Assembly: GCA_031292305.1 (NCBI GenBank)
Contig: JARLHJ010000046.1
Location: 22,997 to 86,996 of the forward strand
Direction: 5' to 3'
DNA: 64,000 bases
Source: Candidatus Babeliales bacterium
Lineage (GTDB): Bacteria; Babelota; Babeliae; Babelales; JABDEC01
Positions 26,047 to 34,813 of this stretch are shown piece after piece. A program made the translations under genes and the position numbers. Position 1 is the first letter of the stretch; each line of letters starts with the position of its first letter. The notes below the pieces were generated by a model, which made no database searches, had not been told where the DNA came from, and worked only from the letters and a program-made list of their open reading frames with translations.

Positions 26047-27357
26047 TTAAGCATAACAAGATCCCCATATTATTACTGATTTATCAGATGATCCTGAAGC
26101 TAAATATCTACCATCAGGTGAGTATGCTACTGAATAAACAATCCCCGCATGCCCTTTTAACTTTGTTTTATTACCTGTTTCTAAGTCCCATATTATTACC
26201 GTTTTATCAGATGATCCTAAAGCTAAATATCTACCATCTGGTGAATATGCTACTGAATTAATAGAACTTGTATAATTTTCTAATTTGTTTATTTGATTAC
26301 CTGTTTTTAAATCCCATACTATTACGGTTCCATCATCTGATCCTGAAGCTAAATTTCTACCATCAGGTGAATATTTTACTGACATCACTGCACGTGGCAA
26401 AAAAAACAAATCTTTTCTTAATACTAATTCCTCTATTATATTCCCCGTTTCAATGTCCCATATTAATACTTTTCCATCTCTTGATCCCGCAGCTAAATAC
26501 CTACCATCAGGTGAATATGTTATTGAACTTATCCCATCTGTATGCCCTTTTAACTCTCTTGGATTATCTGTTTTTAAGTCCCATATTATTACTGTTTTAT
26601 CAAATGATCCTGAAGCTAAATATCTACCATCAGGTGAATATGCTACTGAACTTATTCCTGCTGTATGTCCATCTAACCTTCTTGGATCACCTGTTTCTAA
26701 ATCCCATATTATTACTATGTTATCATATGATCCTGAAGCTAAATATCTACCATCAGGCGAATATGCTACTGAACTTATCCCATCTGTATGCCCTATTAAC
26801 TCACTTGGATTCCCTGTTTCTAAGTCCCATATTTTTACTGTTTTATCGAATGATCCTGAAGCTAAATATCTACCATTAGGCGAATATGCTACTGACGTCA
26901 CCGAATTATTATAGCCATTTATTAGAAACAACTCTTTGAATGGCAATGCATATTGATTAACAATATTTGCAATTTGAGGAATAAGCTTACCTTCGCTTTC
27001 TTGTGACAACCAAATTGAAGTGATGTTATTTATTTTAGAAACACTGTTTATAGCTAGATTAATTTTTTCTTTAATATCTGCATCAAGATCAGATTCTTGT
27101 GTTACTAATTCATTCAGCTTATCTTTTGCTTCTTGAAACTTATGTTCTTTAATTAATTGAATAGCAGGTAATAGCGCAACATCTTTATTGCTTTTTATTA
27201 ATTCTTGAAGTATTGAAATTGCTTCTTTTTTGAAAAAATCAATTTCTTGTTGGTTTTTTTCTATTTCACTCATAATTGGATTGCAATTACTACCATCACT
27301 TGGAGCACAATGCAAAACACCAAATAACATTAAAAATAAGAAAATAATATTTTTCAT
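26047..27357 (-). CDS. Exported seven-bladed WD40 propeller protein (436 aa)
   Basis: A signal peptide (MKNIIFLFLMLFGVLHCAPS) and a helical region (28-140) precede seven WD40 repeats (about 145-436). Each repeat is close to ISSVAYSPDGRYLASGS followed by a D-x2-V-x-IWD end, which makes a closed propeller. Repeats are nearly identical at DNA level, leaving long open frames on the opposite strand. The last blade ends IIWGSCYA. WD40 propellers scaffold protein complexes, and an exported one in a host-associated bacterium may bind host proteins (inference). GGAG lies upstream of the ATG. Confidence 0.88.
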   Translation of the reverse strand: MKNIIFLFLMLFGVLHCAPSDGSNCNPIMSEIEKNQQEIDFFKKEAISILQELIKSNKDVALLPAIQLIKEHKFQEAKDKLNELVTQESDLDADIKEKINLAINSVSKINNITSIWLSQESEGKLIPQIANIVNQYALPFKELFLINGYNNSVTSVAYSPNGRYLASGSFDKTVKIWDLETGNPSELIGHTDGISSVAYSPDGRYLASGSYDNIVIIWDLETGDPRRLDGHTAGISSVAYSPDGRYLASGSFDKTVIIWDLKTDNPRELKGHTDGISSITYSPDGRYLAAGSRDGKVLIWDIETGNIIEELVLRKDLFFLPRAVMSVKYSPDGRNLASGSDDGTVIVWDLKTGNQINKLENYTSSINSVAYSPDGRYLALGSSDKTVIIWDLETGNKTKLKGHAGIVYSVAYSPDGRYLASGSSDKSVIIWGSCYA

Positions 27358-27407
27358 ACCAACTCCAACTTTAAAACAATTTAGCAGAATATTACTCTAA
27401 TAAGTCC

Positions 27408-27513
27408 AGGTGCCAGATTAAAATCTGACACCTATCTCTTTGTCTCATGAAAGACGCTTTAAAAAATTTTTTTAAATAGTAATCTGATTCAGTGCCAGAT
27501 TAAAACCTGGCAC
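27408..27513. repeat. Pair of similar palindromes
   Basis: Two related hairpins: AGGTGcCAGATT/AATCTGaCACCT at 27408-27432 (one mismatch) and GTGCCAG/CTGGCAC at 27492-27513, both around TTAAAA. They share the GGTG(C/T)CA...TG(A/G)CACC core with the terminator at 14174, so a dispersed REP-like element is possible. No obvious T run follows on either strand. The 569-nt gap 27358-27926 also holds the 39-residue peptide gene; the remaining 27676-27926 shows nothing clear. Confidence 0.5.
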
Positions 27514-27555
27514 CAACACTTATATCTTATAAATATATTTAGCAATTACTGAAAA

Positions 27556-27675
27556 TTAATATTCTAATTCCCAAGGTGTTGCTGAATAATATCTTGATGT
27601 TCTGTAGCAACATGCATTTAATGCAGATGACATTACGCCACAAACTACTAATGCTAATAATAATAACTTTTTCAT
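27556..27675 (-). CDS. Exported mini-peptide with a double Cys (39 aa)
   Basis: The ATG at 27673-27675 has a near-perfect AAGGAG ribosome site 6 nt upstream. The peptide begins MKKLLLLALVVCGVMSSALN, a complete signal peptide with an Ala-Leu-Asn-Ala cleavage region. Only about 18 residues remain after cleavage, starting at the Cys-Cys pair and rich in Tyr/Arg/Ser. Strong translation signals and a full export signal argue it is real. Alternatives are a lipoprotein-like remnant or a leader peptide. Function unknown. Confidence 0.55.
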   Translation of the reverse strand: MKKLLLLALVVCGVMSSALNACCYRTSRYYSATPWELEY

Positions 27676-27926
27676 AATAACTCCTTTTTGTTATCATATA
27701 ACATTTCACCATGAAATGTATTCTTTACCAGAGTAACAAATTTAATTGTTAAAAATCAACAGATTGAAATAATTTGTCTTAAAAGCACGACCAGACCGCT
27801 TAGGGATTGTACAAAAAGGCTCTAAGTATGGGTTTTCAAAGATTTATACTAAAAAATTTAAATTGCTTCACTTTTTTCTAAAATAATTTTTATACTGGTA
27901 AAACCTTAAAAAGCGAAAGTTATAGA

Positions 27927-28958
27927 ATGAAAATTAACTTAAAAATATTCTTTTTAGTTATATCTAACATTTCTCTATTATTTTCAAGTCAATTAATAGT
28001 AAAAAAACACTCATGGGAAACCATTAAAACATTGGAAATAAATAATGGTCCAATTACTGCTTTGGCATTTTCTCCCAATGAACATTATATTGTTGCTGCT
28101 AGTTTAAACACAATTGATATCTATGCAGTTAATGGTAATTTAATAAAAAGAATAGATAATGCGCATGAAGGTAAAATTTTAGATTTGAAATTTTCAACCT
28201 CAGGGCATTATTTAGCATCATCAGGTACAGATAAAAAAATAAAAATCTGGGATGCATATAATAACTTTACTCATAGAAAAACTTTATACGGGCATCCAAT
28301 ACCATGTCCAACTGTAGACTTTATACCAGATACTAACAACTTAGCTTCAGGATGTTCAAACGGTGACATAAAAATTTGGAATATATTTACTGCCGAAGTA
28401 TTATGGACAATACATACTCATCGTCCAATTAACAGTATGTCATTTTCATATGATAGAAAAAGCTTTACCTACGGAATGAATAATAGTCCTGAAGATACTG
28501 AAAAACTAAATATATTAGATTTATCAAATAACAATATTCCTAAAAAGCTATTATATGGTTATGAAGATTGCTTTATAACCTCAGTCAAATATTCTCAATT
28601 TACAGATCATATGGGTTGCATATGCAGTAGTTCTAATGAAGTTTTGCCGACAATTTACCCTGACCATTCAGAAATATTAATATGCTTAATTAATTTTGAT
28701 ATAAGTGCCAATAATCAAATTACTAAAAAAATAACAGATCCAGAATTAACTAATACATTTGATTTTTTATCAACTGATACTTTAGTTGCTGGTTATAAAA
28801 ATGGAAAGATTAAAATATGGGATTTTGAGAATTCCATAATAACAGATTCTTGGCAAGCGCATGACACCGGTATTAATAAACTATTATTTATGCCCCAAAC
28901 AGAATTAATAATATCGGCAGGCAATGACGGATTTATTAAAATTTGGCGAAATAATTAA
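27927..28958 (+). CDS. Exported WD40-repeat protein (343 aa)
   Basis: A signal peptide (MKINLKIFFLVISNISLLFSS) is followed by about seven diverged WD40 units. Clear ones are ITALAFSPNEHYIVAAS, ILDLKFSTSGHYLASSGTD with KIKIWD, NLASGCSNGDIKIWN, LVAGYKNGKIKIWDFE and LIISAGNDGFIKIWRNN. It is far more diverged than the neighbouring propeller at 26047 and not a recent copy of it. Probably a single propeller acting outside the cytoplasm. The ribosome site is weak. Partner unknown. Confidence 0.8.
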   Translation: MKINLKIFFLVISNISLLFSSQLIVKKHSWETIKTLEINNGPITALAFSPNEHYIVAASLNTIDIYAVNGNLIKRIDNAHEGKILDLKFSTSGHYLASSGTDKKIKIWDAYNNFTHRKTLYGHPIPCPTVDFIPDTNNLASGCSNGDIKIWNIFTAEVLWTIHTHRPINSMSFSYDRKSFTYGMNNSPEDTEKLNILDLSNNNIPKKLLYGYEDCFITSVKYSQFTDHMGCICSSSNEVLPTIYPDHSEILICLINFDISANNQITKKITDPELTNTFDFLSTDTLVAGYKNGKIKIWDFENSIITDSWQAHDTGINKLLFMPQTELIISAGNDGFIKIWRNN

Positions 28959-29002
28959 TCTTTATTGTAGTAACCAATATAATTGCTTAAACTGTAAATA
29001 CT

Positions 29003-30979
29003 ATGTTCATCAAAGTTAAACTCCTCAATGGATTTTCAGAATCACTTTTATATACAGTTCCAGAAAACTGGGACAAAACTAATTTGCTTGGAGCAATTGT
29101 TAAAGTTCCTTTACGCAATAAAGTAAACTTTGCTTTTATAGAAGAAGTGATCCCAGGTTTAGAAAATAAACCAATCTTTACTATTAAGCCTGCAATTGCA
29201 ATTGAAGAATTCCCAATTGATAAAACATACAGTAAATTTGTTTCTGAATTAGCAAATTATTATCAAGCTAGCCCTTCGGCTTTTGTACAACGGATTAAGC
29301 AATTTATCACACAAATAAAGAAGGACACAAGTAATCCCCAATTAATAGAAGTACCAGCAAGAATATCAGCTGAGAAAGTTGAATTAACACAAGAGCAACA
29401 GTGTGTTTATGAATTTTTAAAAACTAAAGTTATAAACCCAGAATATACACCAACACTATTGCACGGAGTTACAGGCTCAGGTAAAACGGAAGTTTATAAA
29501 AAGTTAATAATAGATAATTTTGCATTAAATAAAACTACTTTGCTTTTATTGCCAGAAGTAACCTTGGCTTTGCAATTTGAACAGCTACTAAGAAATTCAC
29601 TGCCAAATAATATTATAATTTTTAACTTTCATTCCGCTTCAACGCCAAAAAACAAACGTGAAATGTGGGATAAATTATTACACAATAAACCAATGCTAAT
29701 AATTGGTGTTCATTTGCCAGTTTTGTTACCAATACCTAACTTGGGGTTAATAATAATTGATGAAGAACACGAAGTTGGTTACCAAGAAAAAAAGCATCCA
29801 AAAATTAATACAAAAGAAGCTGCAATATTAAAAGCAAGTTTAAATAAAATCCCGATTTTATTCGGTTCAGCAACCCCATCAATTACTTCCTTATATAATG
29901 TTAAAGCTAAAGGCTGGAAATTTTTTCAATTAAAAAATAGATTTAAAGGTGCGTTTCCAGAAATTGAGGTTGTTAATTTATTAGACAAAAAACAACGTAA
30001 AAATTTCTGGATAACTACAAAGTTACAAAATGCTATAAAAGATCGCTTAGAAAAACGCGAACAAGCGATTATTTTCTTAAATCGCAGGGGCTATAGCTTC
30101 TTTGTGCAATGTGAAGATTGTGAATTTATATTTAAATGTAATAATTGTTCAGTTAGTTTAATTTTACACCAAGATAATATTTTATATTGCCATTACTGTG
30201 CACTCAAAATGCAATATCCAAAAATTTGCACACAATGCAAACAAACTGATGATAAATTTGTAAAAAAAGGAATTGGTACAGAGCAAGTTGTAGATATTTT
30301 ACAAAGCATGTTTCCAAATGCTGTTATAGAAAGAGCTGATTCAACATCTGTTGCCAAAAAGAAAAAATGGAACGACACTGTTCTAAAATTCTCTGAAGGA
30401 AAAATAGATATATTAGTAGGCACACAAACAATTACAAAAGGCTATCACTTTCCTCGCGTTACCTTAGTAGGAATTTTATGGGCTGATTTAAATTTACATT
30501 TTCCAATTTATAATGCATCTGAAATGGTATTACAACAATTAATACAAGTGGCTGGCAGAGCAGGCCGACAAAGTGATACAAGTAATGTTATTGTGCAAAC
30601 TATGATTGACCACCCTGTCTTTGATTATTTAAATGAGATTGATTATTTAAAGTTTTACCAATCAGAAATTGAAAATAGACAAGTAAGTAATTATCCACCG
30701 CATACACGGTTAGTTGAAATCGAATTTAAACATAACAACGAACATATTGTTGAAACTGAATCACATCGCTTTTTACAAGAACTTTGCAGCAATGCCGATC
30801 TTGATGAAATAATAATATTGGGCCCTGTTAAGCCTATTATTTATAAAATTAAAAATACACATATGCGCAAAATTTATTTAAAAAGCAAAAATATTAATGA
30901 GATAATCAATTTATACCAATCTATTGAAGTAGACCGGTACCAAAGCAAAATATTTTTTACCCCAAACCCAATAACTTAA
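29003..30979 (+). CDS. priA: Primosomal protein N' (replication restart helicase PriA)
   Basis: A 3'-5' superfamily 2 helicase that reloads the replisome at collapsed forks. Walker A GVTGSGKTE is at 155-163 and DEEH at 253-256. Motif III is FGSATPS. A cysteine zinc region (CEDCEFIFKCNNC ... CHYC ... CTQC) follows, then motif V GTQTITKGYHFPRVTLVG and motif VI QVAGRAGRQ. Length 658 is slightly shorter than the E. coli protein (~730). The usual G-T-R-S-A motif is GVHLPVLLP here, an odd local divergence. It lies 44 nt after the WD40 gene. Confidence 0.95.
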   Translation: MFIKVKLLNGFSESLLYTVPENWDKTNLLGAIVKVPLRNKVNFAFIEEVIPGLENKPIFTIKPAIAIEEFPIDKTYSKFVSELANYYQASPSAFVQRIKQFITQIKKDTSNPQLIEVPARISAEKVELTQEQQCVYEFLKTKVINPEYTPTLLHGVTGSGKTEVYKKLIIDNFALNKTTLLLLPEVTLALQFEQLLRNSLPNNIIIFNFHSASTPKNKREMWDKLLHNKPMLIIGVHLPVLLPIPNLGLIIIDEEHEVGYQEKKHPKINTKEAAILKASLNKIPILFGSATPSITSLYNVKAKGWKFFQLKNRFKGAFPEIEVVNLLDKKQRKNFWITTKLQNAIKDRLEKREQAIIFLNRRGYSFFVQCEDCEFIFKCNNCSVSLILHQDNILYCHYCALKMQYPKICTQCKQTDDKFVKKGIGTEQVVDILQSMFPNAVIERADSTSVAKKKKWNDTVLKFSEGKIDILVGTQTITKGYHFPRVTLVGILWADLNLHFPIYNASEMVLQQLIQVAGRAGRQSDTSNVIVQTMIDHPVFDYLNEIDYLKFYQSEIENRQVSNYPPHTRLVEIEFKHNNEHIVETESHRFLQELCSNADLDEIIILGPVKPIIYKIKNTHMRKIYLKSKNINEIINLYQSIEVDRYQSKIFFTPNPIT

Positions 30980-31091
30980 TTAGTTAATTTTTCTATTTGA
31001 AAATCATTGCTTTTTATGACTGTAATGGTATAAATTTAATTTTGGATCTAAAATATCTAGCTTCCAAAAACATTTGGGTTAATGAAAAAAT

Positions 31092-31766
31092 ATGATATTA
31101 TTTTTGTTTTTATTTATAACTCTCATTTTTAATGTATTTAGCGCAGAACAATTAACATCTAAACAAGCTTATGAGTTACTAGCAATACCAGAAAGTTCTA
31201 ATTGGGATGAAATAAAAAAAGCTTATAAAGCACTTTATAAATCACATTTAGAAAATTGTTATAAATCTTGCTTACAACAATGTGAATTTAAAAATAGAAA
31301 AAAACACAAACTCAAATTTTGTGCTCACTGCACCTTCATTCAAAAATTTGACCTAGAAAGATTTAAACCAATAAAATTGGCTTATAATTTTCTTGAAAAA
31401 AAATTTACACATGCTGAAACCTATGACTTAAAACTTGTTGAAGACAGGTTTATATTATATCATCAAACACTAGCAATAACTTTATTGAAAACCTATTTAA
31501 AAGACATTGAAGCTATTAAAAATGATTTAAAAAAAGAAGATCCGGAATTAGATGACTTTTCTGAATTTGCTGATTATACCAATAACTTAAGACTTGCATT
31601 ATTCTACTTAGAAAGAAACCAGTTCTTAAAAGCTAAAGAATTATTATTAAAAACTCATGAGCAACATCCAGATTTTGATTTTGACAATGTTTTAGAGAGC
31701 TTAGAACAAATTTTAAATTTTAAACATGTTAAAGAGATAGAATTAGCACAAAAAAAATTACTTTAA
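31092..31766 (+). CDS. Exported degenerate J-domain-like protein with a Cys-rich insertion (224 aa)
   Basis: A signal peptide (to about residue 17, FNVFSA) is followed by QAYELLAIPESSNWDEIKKAYKAL, which fits helices I-II of a DnaJ J-domain. The HPD tripeptide is absent. In its place is a ~50-residue insertion with five or six Cys in CYKSCLQQC and CAHC. Helix III-like FKPIKLAYNFLEKKF follows. The remaining C-terminal half is helical. Without HPD it should not stimulate an Hsp70; the Cys pairs may bind metal or form disulfides after export. An upstream ATG at 31081 is out of frame. Confidence 0.65.
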   Translation: MILFLFLFITLIFNVFSAEQLTSKQAYELLAIPESSNWDEIKKAYKALYKSHLENCYKSCLQQCEFKNRKKHKLKFCAHCTFIQKFDLERFKPIKLAYNFLEKKFTHAETYDLKLVEDRFILYHQTLAITLLKTYLKDIEAIKNDLKKEDPELDDFSEFADYTNNLRLALFYLERNQFLKAKELLLKTHEQHPDFDFDNVLESLEQILNFKHVKEIELAQKKLL

Positions 31767-31884
31767 CGCATATTTGCAAAACTTGCTTGATTAGTAAAAT
31801 TATTAATGAAATAATAGATCAGTTTAAAAATATTTAATTTTTAACTTAATACTTGAATTTCATATTTCTTTATAGGAGAGTATT

Positions 31885-32232
31885 ATGATTTATTTTTTAA
31901 GTTTGCTTATTTCTACAATATCCTTAATTTCAATTTCAATAGTTATACCCTATACTACACAACCACAAAATCCTGATAAACATATAGGTGTAATTATTCC
32001 TGTAATTGACGAACAAGAAGTTGCATTACACATACGGGTATTAAAAGAATTTTTTGAATTTGAAAATTTATTTTATCACCTAGATATTTTTATTGAGATA
32101 CAACATGAAAAAATTAATGATAATGAAACTAAATGCATGTTTCCTTATGGCGTATCTGACGAAAAAATAAAATATATTTTTAAATTATTAAAAGAAACCG
32201 CCGCGAGATTTAGGCGAAGAAAAACATTTTAA
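31885..32232 (+). CDS. Small exported or membrane-anchored protein (115 aa)
   Basis: A strong AGGAGAG site precedes the ATG. A hydrophobic stretch (residues 1-23) is followed by a mixed alpha/beta region (HIGVIIPVIDEQEVALHIR, FYHLDIFIEIQHE) and a basic end (RFRRRKTF). No family recognised. Confidence 0.6.
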   Translation: MIYFLSLLISTISLISISIVIPYTTQPQNPDKHIGVIIPVIDEQEVALHIRVLKEFFEFENLFYHLDIFIEIQHEKINDNETKCMFPYGVSDEKIKYIFKLLKETAARFRRRKTF

Positions 32233-32247
32233 TTAAGTTTATTAATA

Positions 32248-32769
32248 TTAATTTATAGTCATCCAGATTTCATTGAGTTTCTTTTGAAAAATTAATTTAG
32301 CATATACCGTAATTTTGTGGTTAGCTTTTATATTAAAATTATTCCCATTTGGATTCTTAAACTTCACATTTATGTCTTTATCTACGAGATTAAACTTCTC
32401 TAACTTGTCATCAAATATGCCGATAAAATTTCCGGAAATATATTTAACTTCAAAGCCCTCAAGCTCGATTACATCTTTAATCGCTTGTATATTAATGTTA
32501 TTGCCAATATTATTATATTCTAAATCTGCATGACATTCTCTAAAATTAGGCGTGCAAATCATTTTTACACTTGATACGTCAGGAATTTTTTCTAATCGTT
32601 TAACAGCCTTGTATGCACATAGTTTGCATTCTATGCCTTCAATACCAATATCATAACTCCAATTTGTTTTTTTATTATTATTTAAATTAACAACTTTCTT
32701 TTTGTTTGAGCATGCTGGAGCGAGAATTGCTAAAATTAAAAGTAAAATTTTGTTTTTTATATTTTTCAT
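32248..32769 (-). CDS. Lipoprotein with a heavy-metal-associated (HMA) domain (173 aa)
   Basis: The signal peptide ends in a lipobox-like LAPAC (Cys20). After a Lys/Asn-rich linker comes an HMA-like ferredoxin fold, GIEGIECKLCAYKAVKRLEK. The C-K-L-C pair stands at the usual metal-binding loop (family: GMTCxxC), followed by DVSSVKM and ending with a VIELEGFEVKY strand. Free-standing HMA domains carry copper or other soft metals; here it is probably membrane-tethered in the periplasm. A ~60-residue C-terminal extension is unassigned. No copper ATPase is seen nearby. Confidence 0.75.
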   Translation of the reverse strand: MKNIKNKILLLILAILAPACSNKKKVVNLNNNKKTNWSYDIGIEGIECKLCAYKAVKRLEKIPDVSSVKMICTPNFRECHADLEYNNIGNNINIQAIKDVIELEGFEVKYISGNFIGIFDDKLEKFNLVDKDINVKFKNPNGNNFNIKANHKITVYAKLIFQKKLNEIWMTIN

Positions 32770-32840
32770 ATATTATTTTCTTGACATAAAAATTGCGTCT
32801 TGTTAACTTACACAGATCTTAAAAATGAAACGTCCCTAAA

Positions 32841-32902
32841 TGAACAGTACTTTACGTATTGTTCATCCCCCCTATCCCTTCAGCTTGTAACAAGTTGAGG
32901 GG
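32841..32902. other. Two hairpins downstream of pilQ
   Basis: TGAACAgTAC/GTAtTGTTCA (32841-32865) and CCCTtCAgCTTGT/ACAAGtTGaGGG (32876-32901) lie between the pilQ stop and the HMA lipoprotein start. They are G/C-richer than their surroundings and include a C6 run. They could end or stabilise the pil transcript; no U run follows on the minus strand. Confidence 0.4.
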
Positions 32903-32904
32903 AT

Positions 32905-34461
32905 TTAATTTTTTAAACTATCACACTCATCATTTACAATTGATGGTGTTATAAAAATAAATTGCTCGAATTCACGTTTAGCTTCAGAAGTTCCAGTAAA
33001 CAATGCACCGATTCCAGGTATTTTCCATAACCATGGGACCTTGTTTACTACTTTACGTTCATCATAAGTAGAGAGTCCACCAACAATAACAGTTTGTCCA
33101 TCATTAAGTGTAACTTTATTATGAATTTTAACCATATTAATAACAGGCGGGTCTTGCATCACACCTTTATCATTAGTCGCAGTAGTTCCTTTTATAACTT
33201 CTGATTCTTCTAAAAAAATTTCTAATTTTATTTTGGTTTTATCTGGGCTTACAACAGGATGCACTTCTAAGGAAATACCAATATCTTTATAACTTACTGT
33301 AGGATAATCTATATTACCCCCAGTGACAGCTATAGAAAGTTCATCAATTCTACCTGTTTGGAACGGCAAACTTTCTCCAATTAAAATTTTAGCCACTTCA
33401 TTATCATTAGTCATTACAGAAGGTCGGGATATAATTTTTGCCTTAGATTCTATTTCCGCAGCATGTAATACTAAATTTAAACGCCTAGTATTTAAATCAC
33501 GCCCACCAAAAACAAACGGTACTTTAATTGTTTCACCTTGTGAACGATGAGTTCTTGATGATCTAAAATTCTTGGTAAATAAATTAATCGCGAAATTTTC
33601 TGGGTTTACTAATAAATCTTTATTGTGCGGAAATATACTTGAAGTAGGTGTGGGAAAATCTGTGAGGATTCCACCTAAACCGACAAAATCAAAAGCTTTA
33701 CATGTTAATTTTAATGTATCTAAGCGATTGTATATACCTGACCAATTTATACCAAAATCGAAATTACAGTTTTTTTCTGCAAAAACAATTATTGCATCAA
33801 TTTTTATTTTAGTGACTTGTTTATCAATTTCAAATAAAAATTGTTGAAATTCTTCTATCGTATTTAAACTTGCTCGACAATAGATTTTTTTTCTTTCTGT
33901 ATCTATAGACATGTATGCATTTAGTTTTTCTTTATCTGTTAAAATATTATTCCAAGTCCGTTCTATTATATCTTTAAATTTATCTGTGGGATTAATATGA
34001 TGCAAATCAAATGATTTATGTATAATATTTCTATCATCACGCTCACGAGCTTGTTCTTGGGTCATAACCCACCAAATATCCTTATCTTTAATTAAACATA
34101 AAGCTTGGTCGCTACGTGTACAAATAAATCTTAGAATGTGTCCGGCGGTAATATTTTTAAAAAAAATTTTTCCAATTCTACCAGTTACTCTTGGGTCAAT
34201 CATAAAGTTAATTCCAATAGAAGTTCCTACTAATTCAATTATATCTTGAATCTTTGCCTCATTGGATTTTATAGAAATTTTTTTTGCATTTAAAATTGGA
34301 TCATTAAAAATATCATCACCATCTTGCGAAGAATTAATAGTTGAGCCTTTATGCTTGGCTTTTATTTCCGGTCGTTTATTATGTTTTTGATCTATGGTTT
34401 CGACATTATCTGCATGCACGTATACTGAAATAGTTAGTAATAAAAATAAAATTTTATTCAT
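32905..34461 (-). CDS. pilQ: Type IV pilus secretin PilQ
   Basis: Outer-membrane ring through which the pilus, and in related systems secreted proteins, pass. A signal peptide (1-17) is followed by an N-domain at 61-133 (ISIKSNEAKIQDIIELVGTS, INFMIDPRVTG) and a second N-domain near 140-230. The secretin domain follows from about 315: KIISRPSVMTNDNEVAKILIG, VSYKDIGISLEVHPVVSPD, KVTLNDGQTVIVGGL, VPWLWKIPGIGALF, QFIFITPSIV. Length 518 is short because the AMIN domains of many PilQ proteins are missing. It overlaps pilP by 8 nt in a pilO-pilP-pilQ unit. Confidence 0.9.
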   Translation of the reverse strand: MNKILFLLLTISVYVHADNVETIDQKHNKRPEIKAKHKGSTINSSQDGDDIFNDPILNAKKISIKSNEAKIQDIIELVGTSIGINFMIDPRVTGRIGKIFFKNITAGHILRFICTRSDQALCLIKDKDIWWVMTQEQARERDDRNIIHKSFDLHHINPTDKFKDIIERTWNNILTDKEKLNAYMSIDTERKKIYCRASLNTIEEFQQFLFEIDKQVTKIKIDAIIVFAEKNCNFDFGINWSGIYNRLDTLKLTCKAFDFVGLGGILTDFPTPTSSIFPHNKDLLVNPENFAINLFTKNFRSSRTHRSQGETIKVPFVFGGRDLNTRRLNLVLHAAEIESKAKIISRPSVMTNDNEVAKILIGESLPFQTGRIDELSIAVTGGNIDYPTVSYKDIGISLEVHPVVSPDKTKIKLEIFLEESEVIKGTTATNDKGVMQDPPVINMVKIHNKVTLNDGQTVIVGGLSTYDERKVVNKVPWLWKIPGIGALFTGTSEAKREFEQFIFITPSIVNDECDSLKN

Positions 34462-34789
34462 AATTTAATAAAACCGTCTTCCTTTTTTTGGTATTTAGAC
34501 TTTCTAAAACTATTTCTTTGTCTTCTATAGATATAACCTGCCATTTTAAACCCACTGTGTCACCAATTGATACCAATACAGATTCTTTATCATATTCTAC
34601 TACAGCAATTTTTTTTTGATCATCTGACAAAACGGAAATTAATGAGATATTTTTTTTTATCTTTTTTGGCGCGAATGGATCACGTAAAGGAGTTATAATA
34701 TCATCACAATGTATGTAAGCAAAAAATGATATTACTAGCACTACTACGCCAAGGCTTGCAAGAACAGGCGATATTTTAGATATTCTCAT
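34454..34789 (-). CDS. pilP: Pilus assembly protein PilP-like
   Basis: A 111-residue protein with an N-terminal membrane helix (8-27) and a small beta domain: RDPFAPKK (the conserved R-D-P-F motif of PilP), then VAVVEYD-type strands, SIGDTVGLKWQVISIEDKEIVLE. PilP links the inner-membrane PilN/PilO platform to the secretin. Its C-terminus overlaps the pilQ start by 8 nt, which supports the assignment. Typical PilP proteins are lipoproteins of ~170 residues; this one is short and without lipobox. Confidence 0.75.
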   Translation of the reverse strand: MRISKISPVLASLGVVVLVISFFAYIHCDDIITPLRDPFAPKKIKKNISLISVLSDDQKKIAVVEYDKESVLVSIGDTVGLKWQVISIEDKEIVLESLNTKKRKTVLLNYE

Positions 34790-34813
34790 AATTATTTATC
34801 CTAATTTATAAAG

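Noticed and set aside
26268..26914. Two plus-strand frames opposite the WD40 gene
   Set aside because: They arise from the repeated blade sequence read on the other strand; the WD40 reading has signal peptide, ribosome site and a known fold.
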